Source: Treponema peruense
GTDB lineage: Bacteria > Spirochaetota > Spirochaetia > Treponematales > Treponemataceae
Assembly (NCBI RefSeq): GCF_016117655.1
Contig: NZ_CP064936.1
Location: forward strand, 186,001-250,000
Length of the DNA stretch: 64,000 nucleotides
Direction: 5' to 3'
The translations under genes and the position numbers were made by a program. Below are positions 57,367-64,000 of the stretch, in pieces. The number at the start of each line of letters is the position of its first letter. Positions within the stretch are counted from its first letter, which is position 1. The notes below the pieces were generated by a model. The model had not been told where the DNA came from. It saw nothing but the letters and a program-made list of their open reading frames with translations, and searched no databases.

Positions 57367-58995
57367 ATGGCAAAAACTAAAACAGAAAAACCACTTAATA
57401 TAGATGACATTCTTTTTAAATGTCGTGATATTCTTCGTAATGCAAAAAACTCTGGTTCATTCTTTGAAAAGCGCGATATGATGCTCACTCTTATTTTTCT
57501 TCGCTTTATCGGAGAAAAGTTTGATGACGGAATTGAAAATCTTAAGAAGGATCTTATTGCTCGTGGTATGGATATTAATGATCCGAATGTAAAAGCTGCT
57601 TTTATTGATGATCCGACTTTTACAGATGGAACTTTCTATCTTCCTGAAGAATCCCGCTGGAGCACAATTATCAATACTTCTGCCAGCGGTTTGAACGTTG
57701 CTCTTGATACGGCTCTTCGAAGTCTTTCCAATTCAAGTGAACAACTTAAAGGTTGTTTTGTTGAAGGAACTTTTACTGCAAGAAATCTTGCTCCAAACGA
57801 CATAAAGCAGATTATTGATGAAGTAACAAAAATTACTCACAAACAGTTTGGAACTCAGCGTGATCTTATCGGTTATGTTTATGAATACTTTCTTAAAGAA
57901 TTTGCCGTAAATGCTACAAAAGAAGACGGAGAATTCTATACTCCTCATGACGTTGTAGAACTTATTGCAAGTTTTATTCAGCCGTTTGACGGAACTTTAT
58001 ACGATCCTTGCTGTGGTTCCGGCGGTATGTTTGTTCAGTCTGCAGCACTTATTGAAGCAAAAAAAGGCGACATCAGCCGTATCAATGTTTACGGACAGGA
58101 AAAAGAACCTGCAACTTATCGTCTTGCAAAAATGAATCTTGCTTTGCGTGGTATCAGCCACAACCTTGGCGAAGAAGCGGAAAATACTTTTCGTCTGGAT
58201 CTTCATAAGGGAATTTCATTTGACTACATTATGGCAAATCCGCCGTTCAATCTTAAAAACTGGTTTGATGCAGATACAATGAAAACAAATGACAGCCGTT
58301 GGGCCAGTTATGCTCTTCCTCCAGAAAGCAATGCAAACTATGCATGGGTTCTTCATATGTTAAGTCATCTTAAGCCAAAGAAGGGTGTTGCCGGTTTTTT
58401 ACTTGCAAACGGTGCTTTGGGTGATGCAGATGGAACAGCTCCGGTTATCCGCCAAAAGCTTATTGAAAACGATAAAGTTGAAGCAATCATTATTCTTCCA
58501 AGAGAACTGTTCATTACAACTGATATAAGTGTTTCTTTTTGGATTCTGAACGAAAACAAAGAGGGTGGAAAATACCAGGACAGAATTCTCCGTAATCGCA
58601 AGAATGAAATTCTTTTTATGGATTTACGCAGTTGGACAGGTGATGAATGGAATAACGGTGTAAAAAACATGCAGAAAAAAAAGTATGCTCTTACAAGTGA
58701 ACAAATTTCAAAAGCTGCAGAAATCTACCACAAATGGCAGGAAGTTGGAACTGACGGCTTAAATTACGCACAGCCTGAACTTTACAAAAGTGTTGGACTT
58801 GAAACTCTTAAAGCAAACAATTACTCACTTGTTCCAAGTCGTTACATTGAATTTGTAGACCGTGACAGTAACATTGATTACGATGCAACCCTCAAAGAAA
58901 CAAGCAAAACGGTAAGTGAACTTTTGAAGGCTCATGAAAACAATACAAGTAAAATCAAAGCTGCATTTGAAGGACTTGGATATGAATGCAAGTAA
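57367..58995 (+). CDS. hsdM: Type I modification methyltransferase, M subunit (system 2)
   Basis: A 542-residue N6-adenine methyltransferase. HsdM_N: LNIDDILFKCRDILRNAKNS, FFEKRDMMLTLIFLRFIGEK. Core: EDGEFYTPHDVVELIASFIQ, SAM motif I YDPCCGSGGMFVQSAALIEA (~218), motif IV FDYIMANPPFNLKNW (~284, canonical NPPF). The C-terminal helical part ends LLKAHENNTSKIKAAFEGLG. Unlike system 1's HsdM in sequence and length, so the two systems belong to different subfamilies. GGAG ribosome site. The stop overlaps the next gene. Confidence 0.95.
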   Translation: MAKTKTEKPLNIDDILFKCRDILRNAKNSGSFFEKRDMMLTLIFLRFIGEKFDDGIENLKKDLIARGMDINDPNVKAAFIDDPTFTDGTFYLPEESRWSTIINTSASGLNVALDTALRSLSNSSEQLKGCFVEGTFTARNLAPNDIKQIIDEVTKITHKQFGTQRDLIGYVYEYFLKEFAVNATKEDGEFYTPHDVVELIASFIQPFDGTLYDPCCGSGGMFVQSAALIEAKKGDISRINVYGQEKEPATYRLAKMNLALRGISHNLGEEAENTFRLDLHKGISFDYIMANPPFNLKNWFDADTMKTNDSRWASYALPPESNANYAWVLHMLSHLKPKKGVAGFLLANGALGDADGTAPVIRQKLIENDKVEAIIILPRELFITTDISVSFWILNENKEGGKYQDRILRNRKNEILFMDLRSWTGDEWNNGVKNMQKKKYALTSEQISKAAEIYHKWQEVGTDGLNYAQPELYKSVGLETLKANNYSLVPSRYIEFVDRDSNIDYDATLKETSKTVSELLKAHENNTSKIKAAFEGLGYECK

Positions 58996-60472
58996 GAAAG
59001 AAAGTCTGGATAGAATAAGACAGATTGGAGAAACTGTTTCTGTAGAATTTAAACGCTGTGGTGGAAATATTGAGCATGATGTTTATGAAACTGTCTGCTC
59101 GTTTTCAAATAGGTTTGGGGGAGATATTTATCTTGGTATTCTGGATGACGGAACTGTAAACGGTGTTCCAGAAAAAACTGCGTCGTCGATGGTAAAAAAT
59201 ATCATTACAGTTTTGGCAAATCCGAATCTCTTTTCGCCAACTTTAACCCTTGACCCGGAAATTATAACTTACGAAAAGAAGACATTAATTCATATTCATG
59301 TGCCTGTTTCTGGTGAAGTAATAAGTTTTAAGAAAGTTATTTACAATCGTGTAAATGATTCTGATGTAAAAGTTACATCAACGACAGATATTGCCCAAAT
59401 GTATATTCGCAAACAGGAAATATTTACAGAGCGAAAAGTTTATCCTTATGTTCATTTTGATGATTTACGATTGGATTTACTTCCTCTTGTAAGGACTATG
59501 GCGAAAAATAATTCTTCTGGAGTTCATCCGTGGGAAAAGATGACTGATGCGGAACTTCTTAAAAGCGCCGGGCTGTATACAGAAGATAGGGTTACGGGCG
59601 AAAAAGGATTTAATCTTGCCGCGGTTATGCTTCTTGGAAAAGATGACGTTATTCGTGATGTGGCACCAGCTTATTCTACGGATGCTTTACTCAGGAAAGT
59701 GAATGTTGACCGTTATGACGACAGACTTATTGTTGATACGAATTTGATTGAAAGTTATGACCGTCTTTTCGAATTTGCAGTGAAACATCTTTCTGATAAA
59801 TTTTATCTTGAAGATGGAAAAGTAAGACTTTCGTTAAGAAATATTATTGCCCGAGAAATGATTGTTAATACTTTGATGCACAGAGAATTTATAAGTGCGT
59901 ATCAGGCAAAATTCGTAATCGAAAAAGACAGAATGTATGTAGAAAATGCCAACCGTGCAAGAAAAGATGGGCTTATTACACCGGAAAATTTTGAGCCTTA
60001 TGCAAAAAATCCGTTGATTGCTTCATTTTTTAGAAATATTGGTTATTCCGATAAGCTTGGTTCTGGTGTGAGAAAACTATTTAATTATTCTTACAAATAT
60101 TCCGGTGCTGATCCTGAATTTATGGAAGGGGATATTTTTAGAATAACAGTACCTCTTAATGATGATTTCTCGTGGGATGCACAGAATAATGTTCGGACAA
60201 GTGAAAGTGCAGAAAATCCGACTATAAATCCGACTATAAATCCGACTTTAAATCCGACTTTAAATCCGACTTTAAAGGATTTGGATAGATTAATAATTCA
60301 AAAAATCAAAGAAAATCCGAGTGTGACATATTCTGAATTAAGCGAAGTTTTGGGAAAAAACAGAGATACAATCGCCGAACATTTAAGGTTTTTGCAGGAA
60401 AAAGAATTTGTTGAGCGTATTGGCTCTAAAAAGAACGGAATCTGGCAATTAATAGAAGGTAAAACTCGATGA
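58982..60472 (+). CDS. AlbA_2/Schlafen-type protein with C-terminal winged helix (RecG-like, DUF4062-less)
   Basis: A 496-residue protein of the 'ATP-binding/transcriptional regulator' group with an AlbA_2 (Schlafen AlbA_2, divergent AAA_4) domain at residues ~10-135: VSVEFKRCGGNIEHDVYETV, FGGDIYLGILDDGTVNGVPE. A middle region contains ATPase_c_4-like LRNIIAREMIVNTLMHREFI and SDKLGSGVRKLFNYSYKYSG. A C-terminal winged helix (YSELSEVLGKNRDTIAEHLR) follows a tandem NPTI/NPTL linker. The start at 58982 overlaps the hsdM stop by 14 bp with AAGGAC upstream; an earlier in-frame ATG at 58934 is less likely. Such proteins often sit inside type I operons; they may regulate them or act in defence (inference). 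Confidence 0.88.
   Translation: MNASKKESLDRIRQIGETVSVEFKRCGGNIEHDVYETVCSFSNRFGGDIYLGILDDGTVNGVPEKTASSMVKNIITVLANPNLFSPTLTLDPEIITYEKKTLIHIHVPVSGEVISFKKVIYNRVNDSDVKVTSTTDIAQMYIRKQEIFTERKVYPYVHFDDLRLDLLPLVRTMAKNNSSGVHPWEKMTDAELLKSAGLYTEDRVTGEKGFNLAAVMLLGKDDVIRDVAPAYSTDALLRKVNVDRYDDRLIVDTNLIESYDRLFEFAVKHLSDKFYLEDGKVRLSLRNIIAREMIVNTLMHREFISAYQAKFVIEKDRMYVENANRARKDGLITPENFEPYAKNPLIASFFRNIGYSDKLGSGVRKLFNYSYKYSGADPEFMEGDIFRITVPLNDDFSWDAQNNVRTSESAENPTINPTINPTLNPTLNPTLKDLDRLIIQKIKENPSVTYSELSEVLGKNRDTIAEHLRFLQEKEFVERIGSKKNGIWQLIEGKTR
60215..60274 (+). repeat. Five 12-bp tandem repeats in the AlbA_2 gene
   Basis: Five copies of AATCCGACT(A/T)TA in a row, encoding (N-P-T-I/L) x5 between the ATPase-like and winged-helix domains. 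The unit is a multiple of three, so copy-number change would lengthen the linker without a frameshift. Confidence 0.95.
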
Positions 60473-61614
60473 GAACACATAAGATTGAACATGCACCAAT
60501 GGTAAGACTTGGGGATTTGATAGAACTTTGTGATGAGCGTAATAGCGAAGGTAAATACGGAATTGATGATGTTCGCGGAATTAGTATTGAAAAAAAATTG
60601 ATTTTTACAAAAGCTGATATGAATGGCGTTTCCTTAAATCCATATAAAGTAATGCAGCCTAATGATTTTTGTTATGTAACTGTAACTTCAAGAAATGGTG
60701 GAAAAATTTCTCTTGCAATGAATGATACTGATTCAACATTTATTCTTTCCTCGTCATACATTATTTTTCGTTCAAAAGATGAAAACATACTTTTACCAGA
60801 GTATTTGTATTTACTTTTAAGCAGAACTGAATTTGACAGATATTCACGTTTTAATTCCTGGGGAAGTGCTCGTGAAACTTTTGACTGGTCGGAAATGTGC
60901 CGAGTTCAAATCCCGCTTCCGTCAATTGAAACACAAAAAGAACTTGTGGCGGTTTATAACGGACTCAAAGAACTCGCAGAAGAAAACGAAAAACTCTTAA
61001 AACCTCTGGAAGAAAGCTGCCAGGCATTTATTGTGGACTGCAAGAAAAAGTATCCGTCCAAAGAATTAGGAAATTATATAGAAGAATGTGACGAACGAAA
61101 TGAATCTGGAAAATATACATTGGACGATGTTCGTGGAATTAGCAATTTAAAAGAACTGATTGAAACAAAAGCAGATATGAATGGAGTTTCTTTAACTTCA
61201 TATAAATTATTAAAACCAAAAGAGTTTTCTTATGTTTCCGTAACTTCAAGAAATGGAGATAAGATTTCTATAGCTATAAATAATACAGAACAGACCTTTA
61301 TTGTTTCTTCCTCTTACATAAATTTTAAAGTATATAAAAATGATGAATTGCTACCTGAGTTTTTGTTTACTTTGTTGAATCGTGATTCTTTCAATTTATA
61401 TTCTCGATTTAATTCCTGGGGAAGTGCTCGTGAAACTTTTGACTGGTCGGAAATGTGCCGAGTTCAAATCCCCGTTCCACCGCTCGAAATTCAGCAAAAA
61501 ATCGTAGACCTCTATAACTGCTACGAAGAATGTAAACGCATTTCAACTACAGCTCGTGAAAAAATAAAAAACTTGTGCCCTGCATTAGTGCAGAAAGCAG
61601 CACATTCAGAGTAG
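60469..61614 (+). CDS. hsdS: Type I restriction specificity subunit (system 2)
   Basis: A 381-residue specificity subunit overlapping the previous gene by 4 bp (ATGA). TRD1 (residues ~9-155, LGDLIELCDERNSEGKYGID...) and TRD2 (~197-345, LGNYIEECDERNESGKYTLD...) are homologous along their entire length, including DVRGIS, KADMNGVSL, TVTSRNG, and an identical block RFNSWGSARETFDWSEMCRV. In classical HsdS the two TRDs differ and read different half-sites; here they should read the same or similar half-sites, predicting a palindromic bipartite target. Spacer helices follow each TRD (ENEKLLKPLEESCQAF; YNCYEECKRISTTAREKIKN). Confidence 0.94.
   Translation: MRTHKIEHAPMVRLGDLIELCDERNSEGKYGIDDVRGISIEKKLIFTKADMNGVSLNPYKVMQPNDFCYVTVTSRNGGKISLAMNDTDSTFILSSSYIIFRSKDENILLPEYLYLLLSRTEFDRYSRFNSWGSARETFDWSEMCRVQIPLPSIETQKELVAVYNGLKELAEENEKLLKPLEESCQAFIVDCKKKYPSKELGNYIEECDERNESGKYTLDDVRGISNLKELIETKADMNGVSLTSYKLLKPKEFSYVSVTSRNGDKISIAINNTEQTFIVSSSYINFKVYKNDELLPEFLFTLLNRDSFNLYSRFNSWGSARETFDWSEMCRVQIPVPPLEIQQKIVDLYNCYEECKRISTTAREKIKNLCPALVQKAAHSE
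60850..60914 (+). repeat. 65-bp direct repeat within hsdS, copy 1
   Basis: Identical over 65 bp to 61408-61472, covering the codons for FNSWGSARETFDWSEMCRVQ at the end of TRD1. The rest of the two TRDs has diverged more, so this block either is under strong constraint or was homogenised by gene conversion. Confidence 0.95.
61408..61472 (+). repeat. 65-bp direct repeat within hsdS, copy 2
   Basis: Second copy of the 65-bp block at 60850-60914, at the end of TRD2. Recombination between the two would delete one 558-bp TRD unit and keep the frame (558 = 186 codons). Confidence 0.95.
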
Positions 61615-61625
61615 AGGTAACCTTT

Positions 61626-64000
61626 ATGCCAAAGTTAAAACAATATAATGGAAGATTTTGTGAATATGATTTTGAAAATATCTTCATTCAGTATCTTGAA
61701 GATGCAGGGTGGACTTACCAGGCTGGGGATGATGTTGCCCGTTCAAAACTGGATGAAACACTTATTCTTGATGATTTAAAATCATTCCTCAAAAACACAA
61801 ATCCCGATTTAGCAGAAGACGATATAAATCAGATAACTGACTCTATGCGACTTATCGGCGGTCAGTCTCAGTTTGAAACTTTGCACAAAGCCTATAACTT
61901 TTTTGTTGACGGAATGCAGTACACTCCTTTAGATGGAATTGCCAGGACTATCAACTTTATTGATTTTGAAAAACCAGAAAAAAATATTTTCAAAGTTGTT
62001 AATCAGTTCACGGTTGAATATGTAAATAATAACGAAAAGAAAAATCGCCGTCCAGATATTTTGCTTTATGTTAATGGTTTTCCACTTTGTATTATTGAAC
62101 TAAAAAATCCTGCAGACGACAAAGCTACAATTCACGATGCTTTTGAACAGATTACAGTCCGCTACTGGCGTGATATTCCTCATCTTTTGCATTATTGTCC
62201 TCTTGCATGCATTAGTGACGGAGTGAAAACAAGACTTGGAACTGTAAAAACTCCGTATGAGCATTTTTATACATGGCGCCGAATTAATGACAATGAGTCG
62301 ATTGCAGATTCTTCTTTAGATGAATTTGAATGCTTGGTTTATGGTGTTTATGCTCCGGATCGGTTCCTTGAAATTTTCAGAGATTATGTATACTTCCAGG
62401 ATAAGATTTTTGATTCAAATGAAGTTGAAATTGTATGCCGTTATCCGCAATTTTTTGCAACAAGACTTTTACGAGAAAGTATAAAAAAATCTGTAGTTGA
62501 ACATACTGGAAAAGGTGGTACATATTTTGGTGCTACCGGTTGTGGAAAAACTTACACAATGGCTTTTCTTGCCCGTCAGCTTTCTCTCAGATGTCAGAAA
62601 GAACTTGGTTCTCCAACAATTTTAATGATAGTTGACCGTGATGATCTTCAAAAACAGGGAATCAAATTATTTGGAAAATCAAAAGAGTTTTTGAGTCTTG
62701 GTGAAGTAAAAGTTGTAAAGACTCGCAAAGAACTTCGCAATGAATTAAAAACCCGAGAATCTGGTGGATTCTACATCACTACAATCCAGAAGTTCTGTGA
62801 CAGGAAAGATGACCCGATTGGCGAAATAAATACACGCAGCAACATTATCTGTTTTAGTGATGAAGCTCATCGTACTCAGCTTGAAAATGCAAAACAGATT
62901 AAGTTTACAAAAGATGCTGACCAGAACATGAAAGCGTTGATTTCAAAACCGTATGCAAAAGTTTTGAGAGAAGCACTTCCAAATGCAACTTTTGTTGGTT
63001 TTACAGGAACTCCGATTGATGAAACTTATCAGACTTTTGGTGAAGAAATTGACCGCTATACAATGGATCAGGCTGTAGCCGACGGACTTACAGTTCCAAT
63101 TAAATATCATCCTCGAATTGCAAAAGTTCTGGCAGACCCTGCAACTGTTGCAAAAATTGAAGCCTATTACAAAAAATGCGCAGACGACGGTGCCACTGCC
63201 GAAGACATAAAGGCAAGTAAAGAAGCTATGAGTTCCATGGAAGTTATTCTTGGAGAAAAGGGGAGACTTTCAAAACTCGCCATTGATATTCATGATGACT
63301 TTACCAGCCGATGTGAAAAAGATCCGGAACGTGTTCAGAAAGCAATGATTGTTTGTGCAAACAGGAAAATTGCCTATGATCTTTTGTGTCAGTTCAAAGA
63401 AAAGTATCCCGAATGGTTTGTTGAAAAAAAGCACCCGGACGGAATGATTGTAAAACCAGAGGTCTTTTCTGAACTTGAAGAAATGCCGTGTATCGCTATG
63501 GTTGCCAGTGTTGGGGCCAATGACAAAGAAGATATGTACAACTATCTTGGTGGCGTAAAGAACGATGAACGCAGCGATAAACTGGACGCAGCTTTTAAAC
63601 AGCCAGAGTCAAATCTTCGTCTTGTTATCGTTGTTGATATGTGGATTACTGGTTTTAGCGTAGATACTTTGACTTATATGTATAATGACAAGCCTCTTCA
63701 AAAACATGGTCTTATTCAGACTATCAGCCGAGTAAACAGAAAATATCCTGGCAAAAATTTTGGTCTTATCATTGACTATATTGGTATCCGCGACAATATG
63801 CTTGAAGCTATGAAAGTTTATGGTGGTGGAAGCGGAGGTGGTGGGCCTTCTGGAGATGATATCGAACAGGCAACAGAAATCTTCCGTGAATATTTAGAAA
63901 TTGTAAAATTACTTTTCAGGGAATTTGACTTAGAACCATTCATTGATCCGCATACAACAGATATTCAGCGTTATAAACTTTTGAACCTTGCTGCAGAATA
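61626..64000 (+). CDS. hsdR: Type I restriction enzyme, R subunit (system 2), 3' end outside window
   Basis: The frame is open from ATG at 61626 to the window end (791 codons). Ribosome site AGAGGT overlaps the hsdS stop region. N-terminal nuclease: RRPDILLYVNGFPLCIIELK (PD...ExK, ~138-157). Motor: GATGCGKTYTMAFLARQL (Walker A, ~302), TILMIVDRDDLQ, ITTIQKFC, IICFSDEAHRTQ (DEAH-like, ~410), FVGFTGTPIDETYQTFGEEI, LIQTISRVNRKYPGKNFGLI (motif VI, ~697). This is the EcoR124I-type architecture, different from HsdR of system 1. A Gly-rich stretch GGGSGGGGPSGDD follows near codon 737. Confidence 0.94.
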   Translation, partial: MPKLKQYNGRFCEYDFENIFIQYLEDAGWTYQAGDDVARSKLDETLILDDLKSFLKNTNPDLAEDDINQITDSMRLIGGQSQFETLHKAYNFFVDGMQYTPLDGIARTINFIDFEKPEKNIFKVVNQFTVEYVNNNEKKNRRPDILLYVNGFPLCIIELKNPADDKATIHDAFEQITVRYWRDIPHLLHYCPLACISDGVKTRLGTVKTPYEHFYTWRRINDNESIADSSLDEFECLVYGVYAPDRFLEIFRDYVYFQDKIFDSNEVEIVCRYPQFFATRLLRESIKKSVVEHTGKGGTYFGATGCGKTYTMAFLARQLSLRCQKELGSPTILMIVDRDDLQKQGIKLFGKSKEFLSLGEVKVVKTRKELRNELKTRESGGFYITTIQKFCDRKDDPIGEINTRSNIICFSDEAHRTQLENAKQIKFTKDADQNMKALISKPYAKVLREALPNATFVGFTGTPIDETYQTFGEEIDRYTMDQAVADGLTVPIKYHPRIAKVLADPATVAKIEAYYKKCADDGATAEDIKASKEAMSSMEVILGEKGRLSKLAIDIHDDFTSRCEKDPERVQKAMIVCANRKIAYDLLCQFKEKYPEWFVEKKHPDGMIVKPEVFSELEEMPCIAMVASVGANDKEDMYNYLGGVKNDERSDKLDAAFKQPESNLRLVIVVDMWITGFSVDTLTYMYNDKPLQKHGLIQTISRVNRKYPGKNFGLIIDYIGIRDNMLEAMKVYGGGSGGGGPSGDDIEQATEIFREYLEIVKLLFREFDLEPFIDPHTTDIQRYKLLNLAAE

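Noticed and set aside
1-64000. DGR reverse transcriptase, Avd or template repeat in the window
   Set aside because: No reverse-transcriptase motif such as the family's catalytic xxDD box was found in any plausible frame, nor a second copy of the VR.

Overview
The window looks like a chromosome segment from a spirochaete, most likely a gut or rumen Treponema (inference from gene content; no rRNA or tRNA is present to confirm it). Pointers are an AT-rich genome, several signal-peptide-bearing outer-membrane proteins without relatives I can name, an M23 peptidase-bactofilin-YaaR-PSP1 cluster, a relaxed-lipobox lipoprotein, and a formylglycine-generating-enzyme (FGE)-fold lipoprotein with a C-terminal variable region like Treponema TvpA.

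Layout. 1-2.8 kb: metal uptake (3' part of feoB, a small FeoB-associated Cys-rich protein, a ZIP transporter). 2.9-9.8 kb: an outer-membrane protein, a 401-bp IS256-derived remnant, and a Lol/Mac-type ABC cluster (ATPase, two permeases, LolA-like periplasmic protein, outer-membrane protein). 9.8-14.6 kb: accessory DNA with a truncated serine recombinase, an AAA-ATPase/PD-(D/E)xK protein, a pentanucleotide-repeat leader with terminator, an FGE-fold lipoprotein broken by one TGA and ending in a diversity-generating-retroelement (DGR)-like variable region, and an AbrB/PIN toxin-antitoxin pair. 14.6-21.2 kb: type I restriction-modification system 1 (hsdR, hsdM, DUF1016 nuclease, hsdS). 21.2-25.1 kb: Y-family polymerase with a small partner, a LysR regulator, a pRiA4b-ORF3 fragment and an outer-membrane protein. 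25.1-32.5 kb: two inverted copies of one 1390-bp IS256-family element, each with its own 9-bp target duplication; one splits mcrC of an McrBC system.

32.6-40.3 kb is housekeeping-like: a SGNH hydrolase, the methionine importer MetN-MetI-MetQ with a YbaK deacylase, then an FAD 2-hydroxyacid oxidase, an L-2-hydroxyisocaproate-type dehydrogenase and a YbdL-like aminotransferase, which together could interconvert methionine, its 2-oxo acid and its 2-hydroxy acid. 40.5-42.9 kb encodes the electron-bifurcating NfnAB. 42.9-47.9 kb has an ATP-grasp enzyme, a lipoprotein, a dense regulatory stretch (candidate small RNA plus a promoter-terminator leader) before asnB, and a CmpB-like membrane protein. 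47.9-52.7 kb holds the envelope cluster M23/bactofilin/YaaR/PSP1, an RluA pseudouridine synthase and a methyltransferase. 52.7-57.1 kb is a MacB-ATPase-MacA-TolC-like export operon whose TolC gene carries a -1 frameshift at A8. 57.1-64 kb starts with a MATE efflux fragment and continues into type I system 2 (hsdM, AlbA_2/Schlafen-type regulator-like protein, hsdS, hsdR running off the end).

Most notable: a repeat-length-dependent leader ORF that could gate a terminator in front of an orphan DGR target gene; the DGR-like variable region itself, with no reverse transcriptase in the window; the compact asnB leader; palindromic elements inserted in frame in hsdS; and a restriction-rich accessory landscape with an IS-interrupted mcrC.
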